A stretch of 33,430 nucleotides of DNA from Thiobacillus sp. (GCA_024709165.1 JANJXF010000109.1:1-33430), one strand, 5' to 3'. Shown: positions 7,468-16,276, numbered from the stretch's first letter. A program made the numbers and translations. Notes: generated from the letters alone by a model not told the origin.

Positions 7468-9339
7468 TTATATCGCGTCGCGTGCGGTGGCGTGGTCCTG
7501 GATGAAGAGTTCGAAGGCGGTCTTTGTGAGCGGCTTCGCATGAAAATAGCCCTGGAACATTCCGCACCCGTGGCGCATGAGAAAGGCGTGCTGCGCCGCG
7601 GTTTCGACGCCTTCGGCCACGGTGTTCAGGCCGAGCAGTTTCGCCATGTTGAGGATGGTCGCCACCATGGCGCGATCGCCGTCGTCGTTCCCCAGCGCGA
7701 GGACGAAGGCGCGGTCGACCTTGAGTTCGTCGAGCGGGAGACGGTTGAGGTGGCTGAGCGAAGAGTAGCCGGTGCCGAAGTCGTCCATGGAAAAGCGTAT
7801 GCCGAGCGTCTTGAGCCGTTGCATGGTGCGGATGACGCCCTCGATGTCTTCAGCGACGACGGTCTCGGTAATCTCGAACATCAAGGTTCGAACAAGCACG
7901 GGGTCGAGGTGGCGACGCACCAGTTCTTCCACCTGCGCGGCGAAACCGGGATGGGTGAATTGCCGCATGCTGATGTTGACGGAAAATTGCTTGAGAGCGA
8001 GGCCGGCGCGGTGCCAGTCGTCCAGGGTGCGAAAGGCGGTCTCGAGGATGTGCTGTCCGAGCTGGATGATGAGGCCGGTTTGCTCGGCAATCGGAACGAA
8101 ACGACTGGGTGGAACGGCGCCCAGCGCGGGACTGGTCCAGCGTGCCAGCGCTTCCGCGCCGATGATGCGGCCGGCGCGGTCCACCTGCGGCTGGTAGTGC
8201 AGCGTGATTTCGCCATGCGGCAGGGCGAAGTGCAGCATGCGCTCGATGTCCAGATTGCCTTCCACGCGGCGGGCGATTTCCTCATCGAACACGAACGCGC
8301 CGTCGCGGCCCCTCGCCTTCGCCTCGTACATGGCGATGTCGGCTTCCTTGATGAAACGCGTGGCATTGCTGTCGCCGGGCCCGAGCAGGCTCACGCCGAT
8401 GCTGGCGCTGATATGAAGTTGGTGGGCGCCGACGGTGTAGGGGGTCTTGAGCGCGACGAGCGTCCGCCGCGCGGTTTCCAGCGCTTCGGCCTCGCAGGCG
8501 TCGCGCTGCGCGAAGCGACCGCCGGTGACGATGAATTCATCGCCACCGAGGCGGGCGACGATGCAACGGTCCGGGGCGCTGCCCAGCAGCCGCTCGGCGA
8601 CGCTCTGCAGCAGACGGTCGCCGACGTCGTGGCCGAGGGTGTCGTTGACGGTCTTGAAGTGGTCGAGATCGACGAGCAGGAGATAGCCATGCTCGCCGCT
8701 TTCGTTGAGCGAATTCATGCGACGCTGCAAATGCTCGATGAAGTACTGGCGGTTGTAGAGGCCGCTCAGGGCATCGTGGGTGGCCTGGTGACGCGTCTGC
8801 ATGAGCAGGCTGTTGGTGCTGCGTGCGGCGTACAGCAGCACCCAGGTCAGAATCGTCGAGAACACCGCGAGAACGTAGGCATACCATGCTCCGACCAGCA
8901 TGAAATAGACGATCAGGGGAATCATCAGCACGAGTATGGTCGGCCTGAACAGCCGCTTGTCCGAAGCGAGCAGCGAGGACGCCACCACCGAAGCGCCGAT
9001 TTCCGTGAAGATGGCGATGTAGTGGAATTTGTAGGTATCGAGCCTGACATAGATCAGGAAAATCAACGCCCACAGGGCAAAGAAGACATAAACGAGCCAC
9101 GTGCATTGTGCGTACCACTGCTCGCGCCGTGTCTCGCTCATGGTCGCGGCGTCGAAGCTGCGGTAGAGGCGGATGCCCCACACGGAGGTGGCGAGCATCA
9201 CGAGATACCAGCCGACTGCCGGTACGGCACTGTCGTGGAGCCAGCCCAGAAAGATGTAGGCGAGCCCCGGACCGAGAGAAAGGCCGACCATCACCGGAAT
9301 CTGCCGGCGCAGGAATTCATGGAAGTGGGTATCGTGCAT
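7468..9339 (-). CDS. Membrane-bound diguanylate cyclase/phosphodiesterase (GGDEF-EAL)
   Basis: The 623-aa protein has five or six N-terminal membrane segments (residues ~13-173), then a GGDEF domain with an intact RLGGDEF (263-269). A C-terminal EAL domain follows, starting at GAEALARW (EAL 396-398). Later EAL motifs are complete: MFEITET, DDFGTGYSSL, ELKVDRAF and VAEGVET, so c-di-GMP hydrolysis is likely. The allosteric I-site RxxD before GGDEF reads SAPD, so product inhibition is probably lost. No PAS or periplasmic sensor domain is visible; the membrane part is presumably the sensor. The ATG at 9339 is chosen because longer readings run towards the upstream deacetylase gene. That gene ends 55 bp upstream on the same strand, so co-transcription is possible. 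The ribosome site is weak. Confidence 0.9.
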   Translation of the reverse strand: MHDTHFHEFLRRQIPVMVGLSLGPGLAYIFLGWLHDSAVPAVGWYLVMLATSVWGIRLYRSFDAATMSETRREQWYAQCTWLVYVFFALWALIFLIYVRLDTYKFHYIAIFTEIGASVVASSLLASDKRLFRPTILVLMIPLIVYFMLVGAWYAYVLAVFSTILTWVLLYAARSTNSLLMQTRHQATHDALSGLYNRQYFIEHLQRRMNSLNESGEHGYLLLVDLDHFKTVNDTLGHDVGDRLLQSVAERLLGSAPDRCIVARLGGDEFIVTGGRFAQRDACEAEALETARRTLVALKTPYTVGAHQLHISASIGVSLLGPGDSNATRFIKEADIAMYEAKARGRDGAFVFDEEIARRVEGNLDIERMLHFALPHGEITLHYQPQVDRAGRIIGAEALARWTSPALGAVPPSRFVPIAEQTGLIIQLGQHILETAFRTLDDWHRAGLALKQFSVNISMRQFTHPGFAAQVEELVRRHLDPVLVRTLMFEITETVVAEDIEGVIRTMQRLKTLGIRFSMDDFGTGYSSLSHLNRLPLDELKVDRAFVLALGNDDGDRAMVATILNMAKLLGLNTVAEGVETAAQHAFLMRHGCGMFQGYFHAKPLTKTAFELFIQDHATARDAI

Positions 9340-9394
9340 TGCGGGGTTAACGGCGAATTCCCGATGGTTCTTGAACGCCCAGTGCCCGGGATCC

Positions 9395-10318
9395 CTATAC
9401 GCCGAGCAGGGTCTTGATGTGGGCGGCGACACTGCGCCCGAGCGCGCTGAGGGCGTAACCGCCCTCCAGCACGGAGACGATGCGTCCGCCGGCGTGGCGC
9501 GCGGCAACGGCCATGATCTGCTCGGTGATCCAGATGTAATCGGCTTCCATCAGGCCGAACTGCGCCATGTCGTCTTCGCGGTGACCATCGAAGCCGGCGG
9601 AACAGAACAGCATCTGCGGTGCGAAGGCTTCGAGGCGCGGCAGAATGTTTGTCCTGAAGGCTTCGCGGTAGGCGGTGCCGTCGGTACCGGCGGGCAGCGG
9701 CACGTTGACCACATGGGGGTTCGCGGTGTCCGCACCGCTGAACGGATAGTAGGGGTGCTGGAAAGTCGAGCACAGCATCACGCGTGGATCGTCACGAAAG
9801 ATGTCTTCGGTGCCGTTGCCGTGATGGACGTCGAAATCGACGATGGCGACGCGTTCCAGCTCATGCGCGTCGAGGGCGTGCGCGGCGGCGACGGCGACGT
9901 TGTTGAAGATGCAGAAACCCATCGCGTGCGTGCGCGTGGCGTGGTGACCGGGCGGGCGACAGGCGACGAAGGTGTTTGCCGCCTCGCCGGCCAGGACCAG
10001 ATCGACGCCATGCACGGCGCCGCCTGCTGCACGGCGTGCGGTGGCGAGGCTGTGCGGGTTCATGAACGTGTCCGGATCGAGCCGCAGCACGCCCTCGACC
10101 GGTGCGGCGGCTTCGATCGCGTCGACATATGCGGCATCGTGCACCCGCAGCAACTGGGCGTGGGTGACTTCCGGCGCCAGACGATGATCGAGAAAATCGA
10201 ACAGTTGCGCCGCATGCAGCCGATCGTCGATGGCGCGCAATCGCGCAGGACATTCCGGGTGCGAATCGCCCATGTCATGCAGCAGAAAGCTCGGGTGGGT
10301 GATGTAGGCGGTGTGCAT
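9395..10318 (-). CDS. Histone-deacetylase-family zinc deacetylase (AcuC/acetylpolyamine hydrolase-like)
   Basis: This 307-aa protein covers the whole HDAC fold. Catalytic features are RPPGHHATRTHAMGFC with the His pair H125-H126, DFDVHHGNGT giving zinc ligands D163 and H165, SAGFDGHREDD giving D244, and EGGY with Y288. Bacterial members remove acetyl groups from protein lysines (AcuC), from polyamines, or from other amides. It is divergent (97 bp) from a Pat-type lysine acetyltransferase, which favours protein deacetylation, for instance of acetyl-CoA synthetase. That is inference. A spermidine gene lies 22 kb away, so the polyamine role is not excluded. The MHTAYITHPSFLLHDMG start is the standard N-terminus. 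Confidence 0.9.
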   Translation of the reverse strand: MHTAYITHPSFLLHDMGDSHPECPARLRAIDDRLHAAQLFDFLDHRLAPEVTHAQLLRVHDAAYVDAIEAAAPVEGVLRLDPDTFMNPHSLATARRAAGGAVHGVDLVLAGEAANTFVACRPPGHHATRTHAMGFCIFNNVAVAAAHALDAHELERVAIVDFDVHHGNGTEDIFRDDPRVMLCSTFQHPYYPFSGADTANPHVVNVPLPAGTDGTAYREAFRTNILPRLEAFAPQMLFCSAGFDGHREDDMAQFGLMEADYIWITEQIMAVAARHAGGRIVSVLEGGYALSALGRSVAAHIKTLLGV

Positions 10319-10415
10319 CGTGAGTGGGCAGGAACTGGCTCGACTATACGCTGACGCACTTGGTCATGTAAGCGAAACGGCCTAGCATGGGGCTTTGCCT
10401 CCCTGCGAACGAGCC

Positions 10416-13094
10416 ATGCCGCAACATTATCTGCACGCCCTGTTCAACGCACGCTCGGTGGCCGTATTCGGCGCCAGCGAGCGCGATGATTCGGTTGCCG
10501 GGACGCTGTTCCGCAACCTGCGCCATGCGGGTTATCAGGGTGAGGTGTATCCGCTCAACCCCAAGCACGAAACAGTGTTCGGCGAACGCTGCTATGCCTC
10601 TGCGAGCGAGCTGCCGACGGTTCCCGATCTGGCGCTGATCGCCACGCCGGCGCCGACCGTGGCCCAGGTGATGGAGGACTGCGGCAAGCGCGGCATCCGT
10701 CACGCCGTGGTGCTCTCCGCGGGCTTTCGCGAAACCGGTGCGAAGGGCGCCGCGCTGGAAGAGTCGCTGAAGCGTGTGGCGGAAAAGTACGGCGTTCGCT
10801 TCATCGGTCCCAACTGTCTTGGCATCCAGCGGCCGGCAATCGGCCTCAATGCCACCTTCAGCCAGGGCGCCACGCATGCCGGGGAGCTTGCCCTGGTGTC
10901 GCAGTCGGGGGCCTTGTGCACGGCCATGCTGGACTGGGCCGAATCCAACAGCATCGGTTTTTCCAGCGTGATTTCGACGGGGGCGTCGGCCGATCTCGAC
11001 TTCGGCGAGATTCTCGACTACCTGGCCTACGACAACGCGACTCGTGGCATCCTGCTCTACATTGAGGGCATTCGCGACGCACGGCGCTTCATGAGCGCGC
11101 TGCGCGCCACCGCCCGTTGCAAGCCGGTCGTGCTGGTCAAGGTGGGACGTCACGAAGCGGGCTCGAAGGCGGTGCAATCGCATACCGGCGCGCTGGTCGG
11201 TTCCGACGCGGTGTTCGATGCGCTGGTGCGGCGCGCGGGTGTGGTGCGGGTGAACACGATCCTGCAGCTCTTCGCTTCGGCGCGTGCGCTCGCCTTGCGT
11301 ATCCAGCCGAGCGGCAACCGTCTCGCCATCGTCACCAATGGCGGCGGCCCCGGCGTGATGGCAACCGACCTCGCCGTCGACCTCGGCGTGGCCATGGCGG
11401 AACTCGCGCCGGCCACGCTCGCCGCCCTCGACCAGCACCTGCCGGCCACGTGGTCGCACGGCAATCCGGTCGACATCATCGGCGACGCCACCGCGGCGCG
11501 TTACCGCGTCGCGCTGGAAGCGAGCCTCGCCGATCCTGGCGTGGATGGCGCGCTGGTGATGCTGACGCCGCAGGCGATGACGCAGCCGACCGCGGTCGCT
11601 GAGGCTGTCATCGAGGTGGCGCGCACGGCGGGCAAGCCGGTGCTGACGTGCTGGATGGGCGAGGATCAGGTGCGCGAAGGGCGTGCACTGTTCAAACGGG
11701 CGGGCATTCCGTACTTCACCACCCCGGAGCCGGCGGTCGAGGTGTTTTCCTTTCTTTCCGCTTTCTACGCGAACCAGCGTCAGCTGCAGCAGACCCCCGA
11801 GCCGCTGTCCCAGCAGATCGCCCCCGATATCGACGGCGCCCGGTTGATCATCGAAAGCGCGCTCGCACATGGCCGTCGCCTGCTCAGTGAGGTCGAATCG
11901 AAGGCGCTGCTTTCGGCGTTTCGTATCCCGGTGGCGCAGACAGTCATTGCGCGCGATCCGATGGAAGCGATGCTGTTGGCGCAGCAGATCGGCTTTCCCG
12001 TGGTGCTGAAGATCAACTCACCGGACATCACCCACAAGTCGGACGTCAATGGCGTGCGTCTGGGCTTGTCGAGCGGCCAGGCGGTGCGCGCGGCCTTCGG
12101 TGAGATGCTCGCGGATGTGCGCCGCCTGCGCCCCGATGCCACGCTGGATGGCATCGTCGTCGAGCCGATGGTGAAGCGGCCACATGCACGCGAGGTGCTG
12201 CTCGGCGTGACCTGCGATGCGGTGCTCGGTCCGGTGATCGTGTTCGGCGCCGGCGGCGTCGATGTCGAGGCTTTCCGGGACCGTGCGGTGACGTTGCCGC
12301 CGCTCAACGGTTTTCTCGCGCGCGACCTGGTCGGCCGCACGCGTGTTGCGACGCTGCTCGGAGCATTCCGCAACCGTCCGCCAGCCGACATGGATGCGCT
12401 GGAAAACGTGCTGCTCCGGCTGTCGGAGATGGTGTGTGAACTGCCCTGGCTCGCCGAACTCGACATCAACCCGCTGCTGGTCGACGAGCACGGCGCGCTT
12501 GCTCTCGATGCGCGCATCATCATCGCGCCGCGCGTGCCGCGTGCCGACCGTTACGCGCACATGGCCATCCATCCCTATCCGACGCATCTGGTGACGCACT
12601 GGCAGCTGCCCAGCGGACTCGATGTGGTGATCCGCCCCATCCGGCCGGAAGACGCCGAGCTGACGCAGAACTTCGTGCGCGGTCTGTCCGAGGAAAGCCG
12701 CTATTACCGCTTCATGGACGCAATGAACGAACTGTCGCCGGTGATGCTCGCGCGGCTGACCCAGATCGACTACGCGCGCGAAATGGCGCTTGTCGTGCAG
12801 GCTACGATCGACGGACGCGACGTCGAACTTGGCGTGGCGCGCTACGCGATCGATGCGGATGGCAAATCGTGCGAATTCGCGCTCGTCGTGGGGGACACCT
12901 GGCAGAAGCAGGGTATCGGTCACAAGCTCATGGGCGTGCTCATGGACGTGGCGCGCGCGCACGGTGTGGAGACGATGGCGGGTGAAGTGCTCGACGCCAA
13001 CAAATCGATGCTGAAACTGATGCAGGGGCTTGGCTTCCGTATCGAACCCCATCCGGAAGACGAGCGTGTGCGCTGGGTGTCGCGCGCGCTGTAG
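10416..13094 (+). CDS. Pat-type protein lysine acetyltransferase (ACS-like domains fused to GNAT)
   Basis: The 892-aa product has four parts. They are a CoA-binding Rossmann domain (residues ~10-105, SVAVFGASERDDSVAG), a succinyl-CoA-synthetase-like region (~150-450), an ATP-grasp domain (~480-700, IGFPVVLKINSPDITHKSD) and a C-terminal GNAT domain (~735-890). The acetyl-CoA loop QKQGIGHKL is at 830-838. This is the architecture of Pat/YfiQ, which acetylates and silences AMP-forming acyl-CoA synthetases. ADP-forming acetyl-CoA synthetases lack the GNAT domain. The ATG at 10416 gives MPQHYLHALFNARSVAVFG, the family start; an upstream TTG at 10395 is less likely. It diverges from the HDAC gene and ends 39 bp from the convergent nitroreductase gene. 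Substrate is inferred from family. Confidence 0.92.
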   Translation: MPQHYLHALFNARSVAVFGASERDDSVAGTLFRNLRHAGYQGEVYPLNPKHETVFGERCYASASELPTVPDLALIATPAPTVAQVMEDCGKRGIRHAVVLSAGFRETGAKGAALEESLKRVAEKYGVRFIGPNCLGIQRPAIGLNATFSQGATHAGELALVSQSGALCTAMLDWAESNSIGFSSVISTGASADLDFGEILDYLAYDNATRGILLYIEGIRDARRFMSALRATARCKPVVLVKVGRHEAGSKAVQSHTGALVGSDAVFDALVRRAGVVRVNTILQLFASARALALRIQPSGNRLAIVTNGGGPGVMATDLAVDLGVAMAELAPATLAALDQHLPATWSHGNPVDIIGDATAARYRVALEASLADPGVDGALVMLTPQAMTQPTAVAEAVIEVARTAGKPVLTCWMGEDQVREGRALFKRAGIPYFTTPEPAVEVFSFLSAFYANQRQLQQTPEPLSQQIAPDIDGARLIIESALAHGRRLLSEVESKALLSAFRIPVAQTVIARDPMEAMLLAQQIGFPVVLKINSPDITHKSDVNGVRLGLSSGQAVRAAFGEMLADVRRLRPDATLDGIVVEPMVKRPHAREVLLGVTCDAVLGPVIVFGAGGVDVEAFRDRAVTLPPLNGFLARDLVGRTRVATLLGAFRNRPPADMDALENVLLRLSEMVCELPWLAELDINPLLVDEHGALALDARIIIAPRVPRADRYAHMAIHPYPTHLVTHWQLPSGLDVVIRPIRPEDAELTQNFVRGLSEESRYYRFMDAMNELSPVMLARLTQIDYAREMALVVQATIDGRDVELGVARYAIDADGKSCEFALVVGDTWQKQGIGHKLMGVLMDVARAHGVETMAGEVLDANKSMLKLMQGLGFRIEPHPEDERVRWVSRAL

Positions 13095-13133
13095 GAGGAC
13101 TTGCTCCGCACCGGATCCGGAATCGGCCAGGAT

Positions 13134-14135
13134 TCAGCACCCTGCGTCGACCGGGTTGTCGGACACGTATTCGATCACCTCGTCGAGGGGACGGCGCGGC
13201 GTGGCGGCCAGGTGGTTTTCGGCGTGACCGAGGCGCAACAGAATCTGCGGGTAGCCGGCCTGCCCGATTGCCTGCAGCAGGCGCATGCGCAGCGGTGCGA
13301 CTTCGATCGGCTGATTGAGGAACGAGGCCTGCAGCCCGTGCCGGCATGCCGTCAGAAGGGTTCGCTGCAGCGCCTGCCCGGCGTCGACACGGCTCGCCAG
13401 GTCGTCGCCGCGGGTGCCCAGTACCGCCAGCACGGGTGAGGCGTCGGCGAGTTGCACGTCCCGTGCGGCGACGCCGTGCCCGATGTCGAAGGTGCGCACC
13501 ACGGCCTGTGCCAGCGGTATGGCCAGATCCGGCAGCACGAGGCCGTCACCGCGACGGCGCGGGTGCATCCATGCCGCCAGTTCGCGTCGCCATGCGGGGT
13601 CCGCCCATTGTGCATCGTCGCCCTCGGCGATGAGTTCGGCTGCCATGCGGCGCTGGCTGTCTCCCCGCAGGACATGGAACCATGCCTGCTCGCTGGCGGC
13701 CGCCGCGACCAGTGCCTCGAGTGCGGCAGCGGCCACCGGACGCGCGGCGAAAGTCTTGCGGTAGGTGCGGCGCTGCGCCAGCGCATCATGCAGCTCCGCC
13801 AGCGTGGCATCGGGCGTGGTCTCGGGCAGAACTTCCAGCCGAGCGAGGCAGTCCGGATCGCAGGCGCCGGACGGTCCGTGCACCTGCGCCCCGAACCCGG
13901 CATGGGCGGCGGCCACCCGCATGTTGAACAGCGCACAGCCGCCGCTCAAGGTCAGTTCGCGGTCGTCGGGGTCGTTCGCCGGCAGCGCGCGTGTGCGGTC
14001 GGCGATCACGCCGATGCAGCGCCCGCGCACGCGAAAAATCCACGGCTGCGAGTTGTGAGGGGAGGGTGCGAGGATGGCAGCGCCGATCAGCCGCGTGATG
14101 GCATCGCGCGACAGGCGGGTTTCGGCAACGTGCAT
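13134..14135 (-). CDS. Acg-family nitroreductase-like FMN protein
   Basis: The 333-aa protein starts with an FMN-binding nitroreductase motif, APSPHNSQPWIFRV (residues ~23-36), and ends with the family's PQILLRLGHA segment. Its length, about twice that of a simple nitroreductase, and pseudo-duplicated layout match the Acg group (named for mycobacterial Rv2032). In that group the fold is monomeric and FMN use is uncertain. A strong GGAGGATCC ribosome site precedes the ATG at 14135. It lies 65 bp after the MOSC gene on the same strand and is probably the last gene of that operon. The role is unknown; redox stress or quinone reduction are guesses. Confidence 0.75.
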   Translation of the reverse strand: MHVAETRLSRDAITRLIGAAILAPSPHNSQPWIFRVRGRCIGVIADRTRALPANDPDDRELTLSGGCALFNMRVAAAHAGFGAQVHGPSGACDPDCLARLEVLPETTPDATLAELHDALAQRRTYRKTFAARPVAAAALEALVAAAASEQAWFHVLRGDSQRRMAAELIAEGDDAQWADPAWRRELAAWMHPRRRGDGLVLPDLAIPLAQAVVRTFDIGHGVAARDVQLADASPVLAVLGTRGDDLASRVDAGQALQRTLLTACRHGLQASFLNQPIEVAPLRMRLLQAIGQAGYPQILLRLGHAENHLAATPRRPLDEVIEYVSDNPVDAGC

Positions 14136-14200
14136 CGGATCCTCCGTCGATATCCGGGCGAACCCTCAATAAAGCACATAAACACCCGCAGCGTGAGGCG

Positions 14201-14911
14201 TTACATCCTTGTAGTCGGTGTGGTCAAACGGCCGAGCCAGGATTCCACCTGGTTCGATGCCAGGCGGTGCGCCGCCAGCTTCCGCCAGGATGGCGACAGT
14301 TCGCTCAACTCCGCGATGGCTTCCAGCGCCGCGTGCTCGAGCGGCTCGACGTAGAAAAAATGCAGCACCCGGGCCAGCGGCCAGTCCGGGCAGCGGCGTT
14401 CGATCAGGGTAAAAATATCGCCGGGCGCTACCGTGCCGGATTTGAGCACGCGGTAATACCAGCCGGTGCGGCCGCTGCGCTGCACGCGTGCCGCCATGTC
14501 GATCTGCCCAAAGCGCAGGTTCAGCTTCCAGCACGGTTGGCGCGCCTGCGACACCTGTACGGTGGCGCCACCGATGCGGAACACGTCGCCGACGCAGACG
14601 CTCGCTTCGGTCAGTCCCAGTGTCGAGACGTTCTCGCCGAAGGCACCGGGTTGCTGGCACGAGGGGGCCGGTTGCGGCAGTTCCAGCAGCCACGCGGCGT
14701 AATGCTCGGCCGGATAGTGGTGCAACGCCTTTTCCGGCCCGCCATGATGACGAGGGTCGCCCTGCTCGTCGCCGGCGAGGCCGCTGGGTCCCAGCCACAG
14801 GGGCGTGGCGACGGCTTGCTTGTCGATCGCGCTGGGTTCGCCGTTGGGGCCGAAGGCGCGCGCGCAGCCTATACGCAGTTCACGCAGCTCGGTGGCAGGC
14901 ACGCCGTTCAC
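14201..14911 (-). CDS. MOSC-domain protein, YiiM-like
   Basis: The 236-aa cytosolic protein carries a MOSC domain. GDPRHHGGPEKALHHYPAEHY (residues ~51-71, described by its key HHGG) and FGENVSTLGL (91-100) are typical. RQPCWKLN (125-132) gives the molybdenum-cofactor-binding C127. A helical tail (~170-220) matches the 3-alpha domain of YiiM proteins. YiiM reduces N-hydroxylated compounds such as 6-hydroxylaminopurine; that role here is by family only. It begins with GTG at 14911, overlapping the amidotransferase stop by 4 bases (GTGA), a sign of coupled translation. Its operon partners are a glutamine amidotransferase and an Acg-type nitroreductase. Confidence 0.85.
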   Translation of the reverse strand: MNGVPATELRELRIGCARAFGPNGEPSAIDKQAVATPLWLGPSGLAGDEQGDPRHHGGPEKALHHYPAEHYAAWLLELPQPAPSCQQPGAFGENVSTLGLTEASVCVGDVFRIGGATVQVSQARQPCWKLNLRFGQIDMAARVQRSGRTGWYYRVLKSGTVAPGDIFTLIERRCPDWPLARVLHFFYVEPLEHAALEAIAELSELSPSWRKLAAHRLASNQVESWLGRLTTPTTRM

Positions 14912-15612
14912 AGGCCGACGCCGTCCAGCCAGTCGGCGAAGCAGCGGCTACCCTGCGCTTCCAGCGCTGTACCCAGGCGCTGCGTATCGGCACGCAGTTG
15001 TGGCACCTGGATTTTCGCTGCGGCCAGTTCGCTTGCGTGCCCGATGAACCAGCGTTCCATCGTCGCGGTGCGTACCTCCGGGTGGCACTGGAAGGCCAGC
15101 GCGGCACCTCTCCAGGAGAACGCCTGGTGCCGGCAGAGTTCGGTGGATGCGAGCAGCGTGGCGCCGCTGGGCAGGTCGAAGGTGTCGCCGTGCCAGTGCA
15201 GCATCGATGTCCTGGTGCTGTCCAGATGCGCCACCGGTGAGGCGCGCCCGGCGTCCGTCAGCGCGAGCGGCGTCCAGCCGATCTCTTTCGCTGGCCCCGG
15301 ATAGACGCGCGCACCGAGCGCGCGCGCCATCAGCTGTGCGCCGAGACACAGGCCCAGCGTGGGGCGGTCGGCGGCGAGGCGGTGTTCCAGCAGCCGCAGT
15401 TCGTCGGCGAGGAAGGGATAGATGGCCTCCTCGTAGGCGCCGATGGGTCCGCCCAGCACCACCATCAAATCCGCCGTCAGCGCATCGACGCCGGCGAGAT
15501 CGTCGACGCCGGCTTCGAGGTATCTGACGCCGAAGCCGCGCGCGGCGAGCACGTCGGAGAAACTGCCGAGGTCCTCGAAGCAGACGTGACGGATGACGAC
15601 GGCGGTGGGCAT
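14908..15612 (-). CDS. Class I glutamine amidotransferase (GMP-synthase-like, stand-alone)
   Basis: The 234-aa protein is a stand-alone GATase1 domain. The catalytic triad is visible: C89 in LGLCLGAQL, and H177 with E179 in FQCHPE. It resembles the YfeJ/GuaA-like family rather than the C26 gamma-glutamyl hydrolase PuuD. No synthetase domain is attached, so its amine acceptor is unknown. The ATG at 15612 has an AAAGGAAA ribosome site. An upstream in-frame start would read into the operator, so it is rejected. It heads a likely three-gene operon (amidotransferase, MOSC, nitroreductase) and is divergent from an HTH-cupin regulator. Confidence 0.85.
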   Translation of the reverse strand: MPTAVVIRHVCFEDLGSFSDVLAARGFGVRYLEAGVDDLAGVDALTADLMVVLGGPIGAYEEAIYPFLADELRLLEHRLAADRPTLGLCLGAQLMARALGARVYPGPAKEIGWTPLALTDAGRASPVAHLDSTRTSMLHWHGDTFDLPSGATLLASTELCRHQAFSWRGAALAFQCHPEVRTATMERWFIGHASELAAAKIQVPQLRADTQRLGTALEAQGSRCFADWLDGVGL

Positions 15613-15640
15613 GGCGTTTCCTTTCTGGGCGGCCGGGGTG

Positions 15641-15663
15641 TATATGACACAGAGTGTCATATA
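15641..15663. promoter_or_regulatory. Perfect 10-bp palindromic operator between amidotransferase and HTH-cupin regulator
   Basis: TATATGACAC (15641-15650), spacer AGA, then GTGTCATATA (15654-15663) form a perfect inverted repeat. A second related repeat overlaps it: ACAGAGTGT (15649-15657) against ACACTCTGT (15666-15674). A -10-like TATACT (15660-15665) for the rightward gene overlaps the repeat edge. The position suits a site bound by the adjacent regulator to control both genes. That is inference. Confidence 0.75.
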
Positions 15664-15697
15664 CTACACTCTGTTTCAAACATGAAAAACCATCGCG

Positions 15698-16276
15698 ATG
15701 ATGCTGCAAATCCGGCCGTTGCGCCGGCAACTGGGCCTCAGCCTGCAGGCGCTGGCAGAAGCCAGCGGTCTCACCCGCAGCTATCTGTCCAAGGTCGAGC
15801 GTGGACTGTGCGTGCCGTCCATCGCCGCGGCATTGAAGATCGCCGCGGCGATGGGTGTCGACGTCGCACACCTGTTCGGCGACGTGGCCACGCATGCGCC
15901 GGTCACGGTCGTGCGTCGTACAGACCGCTTGAGACTCGAACGTTCCGGTGCCGAAGGCGCCAACGTACTCGAAGCCCTGGCCGCAGAAGTGGGCGCCAAG
16001 TGCATGCTGCCTTTCATCGTCGAACCATCCCTGGCGTTCGCTCACGGGCCTCAGGTGTCAGGTCATGCTGGCGAAGAATTTCTTTTCGTTCTCAAGGGAC
16101 GGATCGAGATCGCCTTTCCCGATCGTGTTGAATCGCTTGGCGCTGGCGATGCCGTTTATTTCGACGCCTGGGTGCCGCATCGCCTTCGCTCGGTGGGACG
16201 TATACAGGCGTCGGCGCTGGTGGTGATCGCAGACGCCGAAACGAGGGATCGTACTCAAAAGACGGCCGGGGCATGA
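15698..16276 (+). CDS. XRE-family HTH regulator with C-terminal cupin sensor domain
   Basis: The 192-aa protein has an N-terminal lambda-repressor-like helix-turn-helix (about residues 4-60: LGLSLQALAEASGLTRSYLSKVERG). A C-terminal cupin_2 domain follows (about 105-185), with HAGEEFLFVLKGRIEI and GDAVYFDAWVPHRL motifs. PuuR and related regulators share this architecture and sense small molecules through the cupin. It is divergent from the amidotransferase operon, and the 85-bp gap holds a perfect palindrome, so it probably controls that operon and itself. Two adjacent ATGs (15698 and 15701) are possible starts; the first is used. The effector is unknown. Its 3' end faces bfr across 191 bp in which I see no gene. 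Confidence 0.88.
   Translation: MMLQIRPLRRQLGLSLQALAEASGLTRSYLSKVERGLCVPSIAAALKIAAAMGVDVAHLFGDVATHAPVTVVRRTDRLRLERSGAEGANVLEALAAEVGAKCMLPFIVEPSLAFAHGPQVSGHAGEEFLFVLKGRIEIAFPDRVESLGAGDAVYFDAWVPHRLRSVGRIQASALVVIADAETRDRTQKTAGA

Noticed and set aside
7423-9417. Long plus-strand open frame opposite the GGDEF-EAL gene
   Set aside because: Antisense shadow with low-complexity composition; the minus strand carries intact GGDEF and EAL motifs.
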